Below, piece by piece: positions 24,450 to 33,500 of a stretch of 38,264 nt of DNA. The position numbers were made by a program, and so were the translations under genes. Origin of the DNA: JBEIUL01 sp044356865 (GTDB lineage Bacteria > Planctomycetota > Phycisphaerae > Phycisphaerales > SM1A02); NCBI GenBank assembly GCA_044356865.1, contig JBIKVN010000003.1, positions 1 through 38,264 of the forward strand. The letters run 5' to 3'. The first letter of the stretch is position 1, and each line of letters starts with the position of its first letter. Below the pieces are notes generated by a model that was not told the DNA's origin, made no database searches, and worked only from the letters and a program-made list of their open reading frames with translations.

Positions 24450-25769
24450 TCACCGCTGGAAGTCATAGACGTGGCCGATCCCGAGGATCCGCGTGAGCTC
24501 GTCGAGCGCGTCGCGGCTCTCGACGAGCAGCTGCGGATCGGCCAGGTCCGCCGCCCGCAGGTCTTCCCGGTAGCGGCGGCGGACCCACTCCTCGAGGGTC
24601 GCGTGACGGGCGGGCGAGAACCGCGAGCCGGGGTTCACCGCGGCGAGCTCGGCGTACTCGAGCGGCACCCGAAGCCGCAGGCACGCCGGGCCGCCGCCGT
24701 TCCGCATGCTCTCCCGCACGTCGAGGCTGTGCGCCTCGGCGATCGGGTTCGCCGGATCGGACATGATCCGGTCGATGACGCTCGCGACAGCGGCGTCTTC
24801 CCGCGATTCGATCGGCAGCACCAGGGCCTGCCGGCCGCCGTCGAGCTCGAGCAGCTGCGAGTTGAAGAGATAGGTCCGCACCGCGGTCTCGACCGGCAAC
24901 TCGGCGGCCCGCACCTCGACGACCACGAGGCCCGGCACCGTCTCGCGCAGCGCCGCCAGCGTCCGCTCCCGCTCGGCGAAGGCGTGCTCGTGGACCAGCA
25001 GCGTCCGCCCCGAGCCGACCGCGATCACATCGTTGTGGAAGACGCCCGCGTCGATCGACTCGGCCCGCTGGCGGGCGAAGAGCGTACGGCCTGGATCGAG
25101 CCCGTGCAGCCGGGCGACCGCCTCGCTGGCAGCCAGCGTCTGGCGGGCGGGGTAGCGCCGCGGCGCGTCGGCCTCGCGCTCGGAGCGACCATAGACGAAA
25201 AGGTGCACGCCGCGGCCGTCGGTGCCCGCGAGGCGGGTGTGGTTCGCCGCACCCTCGTCGCCGAAGAGCTCGGCGGCCGGCAGCGGCTCGTGGTGCACGA
25301 AGCGGCTGGCGTCGGGAAAGGTGGCGAGCAGCACCCGCGACGTCACCGCCGGCTCGATCGAGCGGTGGAACATCGCCCGCAGGTTGGCGGGCGTGAAATG
25401 CACCCGACCGTCGGCGGTGTCGCGGGAAGGCGCGACCGTCGCGGCGTTCGCGGTCCACATCGGGCTGGCGCTCGAGACCCGGGCGAGCAGCGTGGCATCG
25501 GCCTTCGCGGCCGCCGTCACCACCGCCGCGTCGGAACCCGTGAAACCGAGCCGCCGCAGCGTGGGAACGTGCGGCCGCTCGTGCGGCGGCAGGTAGCCCT
25601 GCTCGACGCCCAGTCCGGCGACGAACGCCGCCTTCGCCAGTCCCTGCAGCGCCGCCGCCCGCGGATGCGAAACGGCCCCCTCGTTGCTGCGGCTCGCGAC
25701 GTTGCCGTACGAGAGCCCGGCGTAGTTGTGGGTGGGACCGACGATCCCGTCGAAATTCGCCTCGCGCAA
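24450..25769 (-). CDS. astB: N-succinylarginine dihydrolase
   Basis: 439 residues when started at a TTG (25769) that has GGAGG five bases upstream; no ATG or GTG fits the family N-terminus (REANFDGIVGPTHNYAGLS). Similarity to E. coli AstB is strong throughout (SSASPMWTANAATVAPS, RYPARQTLAASEAVARL, NGGGPACLRLRV, AADLADPQLL). Catalytic residues are E172 (GDEGAANH), H246 (FHNDV) and C363, offset by two from E. coli E174, H248 and C365. The enzyme splits N2-succinylarginine into succinylornithine, CO2 and ammonia in the arginine succinyltransferase pathway. astA, astC, astD and astE are absent here, so they must lie elsewhere or be replaced. Confidence 0.96.
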   Translation of the reverse strand: MREANFDGIVGPTHNYAGLSYGNVASRSNEGAVSHPRAAALQGLAKAAFVAGLGVEQGYLPPHERPHVPTLRRLGFTGSDAAVVTAAAKADATLLARVSSASPMWTANAATVAPSRDTADGRVHFTPANLRAMFHRSIEPAVTSRVLLATFPDASRFVHHEPLPAAELFGDEGAANHTRLAGTDGRGVHLFVYGRSEREADAPRRYPARQTLAASEAVARLHGLDPGRTLFARQRAESIDAGVFHNDVIAVGSGRTLLVHEHAFAERERTLAALRETVPGLVVVEVRAAELPVETAVRTYLFNSQLLELDGGRQALVLPIESREDAAVASVIDRIMSDPANPIAEAHSLDVRESMRNGGGPACLRLRVPLEYAELAAVNPGSRFSPARHATLEEWVRRRYREDLRAADLADPQLLVESRDALDELTRILGIGHVYDFQR

Positions 25770-25971
25770 CCGGGCCTCCGGGAAAGCGACGGATGATAGG
25801 GATTCGTGCGGGGAAGTCCGGGAAGATCGCCGGCGGTTGGCCCCGAACCGGAAGTCCCGCACGAACACCGCGCTCGCCGGCCGGAAGAGACCGGAAATCC
25901 AACCGCAACCGCCACTCGGCGCTTGCGAAGGGCCGGCCCGCGGCCGACACTCGACTGCGACGGAGGTTGCC
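25770..25971. other. Divergent promoter region between astB and the S8 protease
   Basis: 202 bases with no gene. The astB Shine-Dalgarno (GGAGG) is at its left end and the protease Shine-Dalgarno (GGAGG, six bases from the ATG) at its right end. A GACACT near 25945 is a possible -10 box for the protease. No repeats or hairpins stood out. Confidence 0.4.
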
Positions 25972-28900
25972 ATGACCAGACGTTCCCGCCCCATGCTTCC
26001 CGCGGTGTCGACCCTCGCGCTCGCTTCGGCTTCGCTGGCCGCACCGCCGCTCGCCGACCTGCTCGGGCCGCTCGAGCCGGCGGGAACTCGCGTGATCAAG
26101 GTTGCGACGAGCGAGGCGAAGGCTCTCGCGGAGAGTCGGCTTCCCGGCCTCGAGACGCTCGGACCGGACGGCTGGATCGGCCTCGATGAGGGCTCGCTTG
26201 CGGCATCCGACCCAAGGGTCGCGCTGGTCGCCGAGGGCGCCGACTTCCGCGCCGACGCCTACCGCGATCGCGCGGGCGGACTCGCCTGGCCGACCGACGC
26301 GGGCTTCATCCTCTTCAAGCCCGGCACGGCCGCCGCGACCCGTGGTCGGGCCCTGGCCCTCGCCGCCGACGCGACCGACGCGGTCGAGACCTACGCGGCC
26401 ATTCCCGACCTGGTCCGCGTGAAGTTCCGCACCCGCGACGGGGCCGAGACGGTGGCGCGACTTGCCGAGATCGCCCGCGACCCGTCGGTCGCCGCGGTCG
26501 AGCCCGACTTCCGCTTCACCGGGCGGTCGGAAGTCACCGTGCCGAACGATCCGGGCTTCGCTTCCTGCTGGGGGCATCGCAATAGCGGCGGCAGCGGCAG
26601 CCTGCTCGGCTTCGACATGAACACGCTCGAGGCGTGGGACATCACGCCCGGCGACCCCTCGATCAAGGTGCTGATCATCGACACCGGCGTGCAGCAGAAC
26701 CACCCGGATCTCAACCAGGATCCGGGTCGCGACTTCACGACCGGTGCGGTCGATGGCATCGCGGGCGGCGGCCCGGCGAACGCCTGCGACAACCACGGCA
26801 CGGCGGTCGCCGGCTGCGTCTCGGCGATTCGCAACAACGCGCTCGGCACGGTCGGAGCCGCCCCGGGCTGCCGGAGCGTCTCCGCCAAGGTGGGAACGGC
26901 GACGGTGCCGTGCAACGGCACCTGGGAGGCGACCGTCAGCTACACGGTCAACGCTCTGAACTGGGCCGCCGCGAACGGCATCCGAGTGACCAACAACAGC
27001 AATGGGTACGGAATCGCGTCGGCGGCGATGCAGAGCGCCTATGACGCGACCCGCTCGCTGGGCGTGGTCCACTTCGCCTCGGCCGGAAACGCCGGGGGCG
27101 GCGCGATCGGTTTTCCCGCGAGTCTCGCCTCGGTGCAAGCGATCGGGGCGACCGCGAAGAACGGGACGCGAGCGGCGTTCTCGAGCTTCAATCCCGCCCT
27201 CGACCTGGTGGCGCCAGGACAGTCGATCTACACCACCGACCGGACCGGCTCGGCCGGCTACGGCTCGGGCGACTACCGCAGCGTCGACGGCACCTCGTTC
27301 GCCGCGCCGTACGCGGCGGGCGTGGCGGCGCTGCTCTTGAGCGCCGACCCCACGCTGCTGCCGGCCGACGTCGAAAAGCTCCTCCGCCGCACCGCCCGCG
27401 ACATGGACCTGCCGCGCTTCGACTCGATGACCGGCTGGGGCATGGTCGACGCCCAGGCGGCGCTCGCGGCGCTTGGCGATCCCGACGGCGACTCGGTGGC
27501 GGACGGCGATGACAACTGCCCGTTCGTCGTGAACCCCGACCAGGTCGACACCGACGGCGACGGGCTCGGCGACGCGTGCGACGGTTGCCTCGCCGACCCG
27601 TGGAAGGTTTCGCCCGGAACCTGCGGCTGCGGATCGCCCGACGAGGATCTCGACGGGAACGGCTCGATCGATTGCGGCATGCTGGTGGTCGGAAGGCGGG
27701 CCCTCGGCGGCGACATTCCCGACGGCTCGGTGGTCGGCCGGTCGGCGTCGATGACCTTCGACGGTTCGGGCACCATCCAGCGGATGGTGGTGCGGATCAA
27801 CGGCCTCGGGGCCGGTTGGGCCGGCGACCTGGTCGCCACGCTCATCGCCCCGGACGGGACGGTGATTCCGCTGTTCCATCGGGTCGGACGGACGAGTTCA
27901 AGCCCGTCGGACTTCGGCGACGACAGCAATTTCGCGGGGAACTATCGCTTCCGCGACGGCGGGGCGAGCCTGTGGAGCGCGGCGGCCGCGGTCGGATCGA
28001 CCGGGACGATCGCTGCAAGCACCTATTCGGCGAGCGCCGCCTCGACGGGCGCCGCGATCGCCATGAATCCTCTGGTTGCCGGCAAGCCCGTGGCCGGCAC
28101 CTGGCGGCTCACCATCGTCGACCTCGCCTCGCCCGATGGCGGCAGCTTCGGCAGCGCCTCGCTTGCCTTCGCGCTGGTCGCGCCCGCCGGGGACTCCGAT
28201 GCCGACGGCGTGGCGAACGCGGCCGACGGCTGCCCGAACGATCCTCGCAAGTCGGCGCCCGGGCCCTGCGGGTGCGGGGTGCTGGACGTCGATTCCGATC
28301 TCGACGGCACGCCGAACTGCCTCGACGAATGCCCGTTCCGGCCGGATCTTGTCGAGGCCGGCCAGTGCGGCTGCGGCGTGCCCGAGCCCGACGGTGATGG
28401 GGACGGCGTCGCCGACTGCGTCGACGGCTGCCCGGCCGATCCGGGCAAGTCGGCGCCCGGGACCTGCGGCTGCGGCGTGCCCGACGCCGACGCCGACGCC
28501 GACGGTCTGGTCGACTGCCTCGCCCTCGAGTCGATTCCGGAACTGGCGGCCCCGACGGTCGCGGGCCTCGCCAGCGGCGATGATTTCGGCGCGTCGATCG
28601 CGGTGGACGGCGACTTCATGATCGTGGGCTCGCCGCTCGACAGCCTGCCCGGCAAGTCGAAGGCCGGCAGCGCGCGAATCCTCGAACGCGGCCTCGCGGG
28701 CTGGAGCCAAGTCGCGTTCCTCGTCGCCCCGGACGGGAAGGCCAGCGATGCGTTCGGCCAGTCGGTGGCGATCTCGGGCGACCTCGCGGTGGTCGGCACG
28801 CCGAAGGGCGACGCCGGAGCCACGCTCGATGCGGGGGCCGCGTACCTCTTCCGGCGCGACGGCGCCGGCCTCTGGCAGTTCGAGACCAAGCTGGTTCGCG

Positions 28901-29754
28901 ACACGATCGCCGCGAACGACCAGTTCGGATTCGCGGTGGCGGCCCTCGGCGACACCGTCGCGGTCGGGAGCCCGAACGCCGACCTGTCGGCGGTGGCCGA
29001 TGCCGGTCAGGTGACGGTGTTCCGCCGCCTCGCGGGCATCTGGTCGGTTACGGCCAATGTCGCGTCGAGCCCGCTCGCCGCGGGCGACAAGTTCGGTGCG
29101 GCGGTCGCGCTGGGCGGTGACCCCGCCCTTCCGACGCTCGCGGTCGGCGCGACCGGAGACGACGAGCCGGGCAAGAGCAACTGCGGCGCGGTCTACGCCT
29201 TCACTCTCGACGCGTCAGGCGGCGTGGCGACCTCGGTGCGGCTGGTGGGAGCTCCGGCCCTGGCCGCCGCGACGCTCGGGGCAAGCGTCGCGCTCGACGC
29301 GACGGGCACCCGGCTGGTCGCGGGCGGCCCGGCGGCGAAGCTGCCGGCAGGTACCGCGTGCGGGACGGCGACCGTCTGGACCTTCGGCGGCACGGCATGG
29401 ACCGGCGTGAATCTCGTGCCGGCCGATCTTGCGGCCGGCGAGCGTTTCGGGGCGTCCGTCTCGCTGCGGGCCGACGGGAACCATCTCGTCGTGGGCAGCC
29501 CGAACGACAAGGTCGGCACCATCGCGAAGCGCGGATCGGCCGCGGTGTACCGATGGACCGGCGCCGCGTGGGAACTCGTCGATCGCCTCACGCTGCCCGC
29601 GTCGGGAACGAGCGCGAGCCTCTTCGGCACCGCGGTCCGCTGCCTACCGGCCGTCGAGGGAGATCCGCGGGTCGAGTTTGCCGTGGGCGGCCCGAAACAC
29701 GCGCCGCCCGCCGGCGGAACCGTGCGGATCTTCGGCTCGATTCCCTCGCCCTGA
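25972..29754 (+). CDS. Secreted S8 subtilisin-like protease with P domain, Cys-rich repeats and FG-GAP propeller
   Basis: 1,260 residues from ATG 25972 with GGAGG six bases upstream. A signal peptide (about 1-24) and a propeptide-like region (about 40-185) precede an S8 catalytic domain (about 225-500) with D237 (IIDTG), H275 (DNHGTAVAG), oxyanion N373 (SAGNAG) and S442 (DGTSFAAP). Next come a Cys- and Asp-rich, thrombospondin-3-like segment (503-570), a P/homoB-type domain (about 580-738) as in proprotein convertases, more Cys-rich repeats with PGxCGCGVPD (740-850), and an FG-GAP-like beta-propeller to the end (DDFGASIAVDG, AVGATGDDEPGKSNCG). It is probably secreted or surface-bound, calcium-stabilised and degradative. 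The tail is shared with the metalloprotease downstream. Confidence 0.93.
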   Translation: MTRRSRPMLPAVSTLALASASLAAPPLADLLGPLEPAGTRVIKVATSEAKALAESRLPGLETLGPDGWIGLDEGSLAASDPRVALVAEGADFRADAYRDRAGGLAWPTDAGFILFKPGTAAATRGRALALAADATDAVETYAAIPDLVRVKFRTRDGAETVARLAEIARDPSVAAVEPDFRFTGRSEVTVPNDPGFASCWGHRNSGGSGSLLGFDMNTLEAWDITPGDPSIKVLIIDTGVQQNHPDLNQDPGRDFTTGAVDGIAGGGPANACDNHGTAVAGCVSAIRNNALGTVGAAPGCRSVSAKVGTATVPCNGTWEATVSYTVNALNWAAANGIRVTNNSNGYGIASAAMQSAYDATRSLGVVHFASAGNAGGGAIGFPASLASVQAIGATAKNGTRAAFSSFNPALDLVAPGQSIYTTDRTGSAGYGSGDYRSVDGTSFAAPYAAGVAALLLSADPTLLPADVEKLLRRTARDMDLPRFDSMTGWGMVDAQAALAALGDPDGDSVADGDDNCPFVVNPDQVDTDGDGLGDACDGCLADPWKVSPGTCGCGSPDEDLDGNGSIDCGMLVVGRRALGGDIPDGSVVGRSASMTFDGSGTIQRMVVRINGLGAGWAGDLVATLIAPDGTVIPLFHRVGRTSSSPSDFGDDSNFAGNYRFRDGGASLWSAAAAVGSTGTIAASTYSASAASTGAAIAMNPLVAGKPVAGTWRLTIVDLASPDGGSFGSASLAFALVAPAGDSDADGVANAADGCPNDPRKSAPGPCGCGVLDVDSDLDGTPNCLDECPFRPDLVEAGQCGCGVPEPDGDGDGVADCVDGCPADPGKSAPGTCGCGVPDADADADGLVDCLALESIPELAAPTVAGLASGDDFGASIAVDGDFMIVGSPLDSLPGKSKAGSARILERGLAGWSQVAFLVAPDGKASDAFGQSVAISGDLAVVGTPKGDAGATLDAGAAYLFRRDGAGLWQFETKLVRDTIAANDQFGFAVAALGDTVAVGSPNADLSAVADAGQVTVFRRLAGIWSVTANVASSPLAAGDKFGAAVALGGDPALPTLAVGATGDDEPGKSNCGAVYAFTLDASGGVATSVRLVGAPALAAATLGASVALDATGTRLVAGGPAAKLPAGTACGTATVWTFGGTAWTGVNLVPADLAAGERFGASVSLRADGNHLVVGSPNDKVGTIAKRGSAAVYRWTGAAWELVDRLTLPASGTSASLFGTAVRCLPAVEGDPRVEFAVGGPKHAPPAGGTVRIFGSIPSP

Positions 29755-29772
29755 CCCGGCCGAGGACGGATC

Positions 29773-30366
29773 TCAAGGCAGCAGCGTTCGGAAGGCCTTC
29801 GCCCACTCCTCGCACGCCCGCTCGGCGGTGCCGAGCCGCGAAAGCTTCTCGGCCGAGAACCGCCTGGTGTCGGTTTCAGACGAGAACGCCGCGACGACCT
29901 TCGGATCGCCCTCGATCGTGGCGTAGATCTCGCACGCCGCCTCGCCGTAGCCGAGCTTCATCATCTGGGTCTGCGGCGCGACGTTCAGGCCCGGCGTGTT
30001 CGGCTTCACGAAGGTGAAGGCCGCGTGGACGACGAGGGCCTTCGATCCGGTGCCGGCGGCCGGCCCGAGCGCGAGCTCGAGCTGCTCGCGCATCACGTCC
30101 TTGAGCTTGGTCCACTCGTCATCGTCGAGCTCGATCTCGGCGCCGGGGGCCCGGGTGACGGGCTCGACGCGGATCGCGCCGTAGTCGGCGGTCGAAAGGG
30201 CCGCGAGCCGGAACTCGGCGGTCTCCTTGTCGTCGGCATTGGGGGTCAGCGGCACGCTCATCGGGACAAAGCCGGTGCGGGCGACGGTCTTGCCGCCGCC
30301 GCAACCGACCGGCAACAGGCACGAGGCGATGAGGAAGGTCGAGACGAGAGTGGTTCGGACATTCAT
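29773..30366 (-). CDS. Lipoprotein, DUF3313-like possible
   Basis: 197 residues from ATG 30366; the choice rests on the signal peptide with lipobox LLPVGC (Cys22), since no Shine-Dalgarno is visible. The mature part contains ADYGAIRVEPVTRAPGA and a mixed alpha/beta region ending in AERACEEWAKAFRTLL, which loosely resembles DUF3313 lipoproteins; this is uncertain. It converges with the S8 protease gene (18 bases between stops) and is divergent from the metalloprotease gene. Function unknown. Confidence 0.7.
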   Translation of the reverse strand: MNVRTTLVSTFLIASCLLPVGCGGGKTVARTGFVPMSVPLTPNADDKETAEFRLAALSTADYGAIRVEPVTRAPGAEIELDDDEWTKLKDVMREQLELALGPAAGTGSKALVVHAAFTFVKPNTPGLNVAPQTQMMKLGYGEAACEIYATIEGDPKVVAAFSSETDTRRFSAEKLSRLGTAERACEEWAKAFRTLLP

Positions 30367-30538
30367 GGGAGGGGAAAGGTATCGGAACCGTCTCGACCGC
30401 GGGGCCCGGCCGCTCGACGCCGGTCGAGGGGGGACTTTCCCCATTCCGACCGACCGAACCGCCCATCAGGTTGCGGCCGGTCGCCCGCGGACGGAACTTG
30501 CCGAGTTCGCACGCTCGTCCCCGTTCGACAGGACACCC
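30367..30538. other. Divergent promoter region between lipoprotein and metalloprotease genes
   Basis: 172 bases without a gene. The right end holds the metalloprotease ribosome binding site AGGA five bases before its ATG. A GATACC (minus strand, about 30376-30381) may serve as a weak -10 box for the lipoprotein. No clear hairpin or operator was found. Confidence 0.35.
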
Positions 30539-33500
30539 ATGAACGCACTCCTTATCGCCTCGCTCGCCCTCTCGTCGCCGCTCCTCGCCGCTCCGCCCGC
30601 GCTGAAGCCGGTCGAGCAGGCCGCCGAACGGACCCTGCGCTCGGTCCGGGTCTCCCCGACCGACGTGCTGCACGGAGCGGGATCGTTCCGGGTCTTCACG
30701 CCGTTCGACGATGTGGCGGTGCCGCTGGTGCGGAAGGATGGCGCGTGGCTCGTGACCGACGGCTCGGGCGGGTCGATGGATGTCTACCCGACTTCGCAGG
30801 GCGACTTCTTCGTGCTGCGCTCGCCGACCCACCAGCGGATCGAGATGCGGCCCATCGGCGGCGGGGCGTACGTGGTCGAGCAGAGGCCGCTCGACCCGGC
30901 GGGCTGCGCGGTGCCCGAGCACGCCGTGCCGCCGGCACCCGAAGGCGGCATCGCCGGCAACTGCGACACCGCGGCGATCGTCGATGTCCTGATGCTCTGG
31001 ACCCCCGAGGCCCGCGTCGATGCGGGCGGACTCGCGGCGATCCAGGCGCGGGCCGAGGCCGCGGTTTCGGCGACAAACACGGCCTACGAGGCTTCGGGCA
31101 TCGCGACGCGGATGCGGCTCGTGCATTCGGGCGAGGCGAACTACAGCGAAGCAGGCAGGTCCTACGAGACCATCCTCACGCAACTCACGAACCAGGGCGA
31201 CGGGGCGCTCGACGAGATCCACGCGCTGCGCGACGCCTACGGCGCCGACCTCGTGAGCATGCTCATCATGAATCCCACCTATTGCGGCGTGGCGTGGCTC
31301 GACCCGTTCAACCCGGCGTCGGGCTTCAGCCTCGTCACGTGGGATTGCGACGCCCTGGTGAACGCCCACGAGTGGGGCCACAACTTCGGCTGCTGCCACG
31401 CCCCGGGCGACGGCGGCGGCTGCACGACCGGCGGCATCTATCCCTATTCGCTCGGCCACCGCTTCACCGGGCAGAGCGGCACGCAGTGGCGGACGGTCAT
31501 GGCGTACTCGCCGGGCGTCCGCATCAATCGCTTCTCGTCGCCGAACGTGATCTACGACGGCGTGGCGACCGGCCTTCCCGGCAACGGTTCGGAGGGCCGC
31601 GACAACGTCCGCACGCACCAGGAGACGGCGCTCAGCATCGCGAACTTCCGCTGCACGGTGAACGCCGACACCGACGGCGACGGCGTGCTGAACCATCTCG
31701 ACAACTGCATCGCGACGCCGAATCCCGACCAGCTCGACTCGGACGGCGACGGCAAGGGGAACGCCTGCGACGGCTGCCCGAGCGACCCGGCGAAGATCGC
31801 GCCGGGCACCTGCGGCTGCGGTACGAGCGACGAGGATCTTGACGGCGATGGCACGCCCGATTGCGACCCGGGCCTGATCGTCGCGAGCGGTCCGGGCGGA
31901 TCGGTGCCCGACGGCAGCCCGGTCGGCTTCGCGTCCACGATGAACGTGACCGCAAGCGGATCGTTGCAGGCGATCGGGATCCGCATCGAGGGCCTCTACA
32001 CCACCTGGTGCGGCGACGTGGTCGCGACACTGACCGCCCCCGACGGCACGACGGTGCCGCTCGTCACGCGGATCGGCCTGGTCACCTCGGGCTGGGGCGA
32101 CGATTCCGACCTCAACGGCTCGTACCTCTTCCGCGACGGCAGCGCGAACATCTGGACGGCCGCCGCGGCGGTCGGTTCGGGCTCGCCGATCCCGCCGGGG
32201 GCCTACGCCGCCAGCGGCGCCGGCAGCGGAAACGCCGTCTCGCTGAGCGCGGCCCTCGGCGGCAAGCCGATCCAAGGCGCGTGGACGCTGAAGCTCGTCG
32301 ATCCAGCGTCGCCTGACCCCACGTCGTTCTCAGGCTGGAAGCTTCTTCTCAAGACCGTCTCGACCGACACCGACGGCGACGGGACGCCTGACGACCTCGA
32401 CACCGACGACGACAACGACGGCACGCCCGACGCAAGCGACGGCTGCCCGCTCGACGCGAACAAGATCTTCCCGGGCGCGTGCGGCTGCGGCGTGGCCGAG
32501 ACCGATTCCGACGGCGACGGTGTCGCCAACTGCGTCGACGGCTGCCCGACCGACGCGGCGAAGACGGCGCCCGGCGCCTGCGGGTGCGGCGTTCCCGAGA
32601 CCGATTCCGACGGCGACGGCTCGCCGAACTGCCTCGACGGCTGCCCGAGCGATCCGGCGAAGACGGCGGCGGGCGTGTGCGGCTGCGGCGTGTCGGATGC
32701 CGACCTCGACGGCGACGGGCTGCCCGATTGCCAAGGGAGCGCGGTGAGCGCGACGGGAACCGGCGGTTCGATTCCCGACGCGTCGGCCGCCGGTCGAACC
32801 TCGACGGTGACCATCTCGGCTGCGGCCAGCGTGGTGTCGGCCGCGGTCCGCGTCGACGGGCTCGCAAGCAGCTGGTGCGGCGACCTCGTCGCGACGCTGA
32901 CGGCGCCCGACGGCACCGTGGTCACGCTCTTCAATCGCATCGGGCGCGTGACGACCGGCTGGGGCGACAATTCTGATTTCGCGGGGCTTTACACCTTCCG
33001 CGACGTGAACGCGGGCGCGATCTGGATCGAAGCGGCGACGGCCGATTCCACGATGCCGATTCCGCCGGGTGCCTATCGCGCGACCGGCGCGGGCAGCGGA
33101 AACGCGTTGTCGATCGCGGCGGCGCTCGGCGGCAAGTCCGCGACGGGTACGTGGACACTTCGGATCGCCGACGTGGAAGGCGGCGACCTCGCGTCGTTCA
33201 CCGGATGGACGCTCATCCTCGGCGTCGAGTACCCCGATGCCGACGGTGACGGGATTCCCGACGATATCGATCCCGACGACGACAACGACGGCGTCGATGA
33301 CGGGAACGATGGCTGTCCGCTCGACGCGACGAAATCGCAGCCGGGGCAGTGTGGCTGCGGAAGTCCCGACACCGACTCCGACGGCGACGGCACCGCCGAC
33401 TGCATCGACGGCTGCCCTTCCGACGGGAACAAGTCCTCGCCCGGATTCTGCGGTTGCGGCGTCCCCGACACCGACGGCGACGGCGACGGCCTGGTGGACT

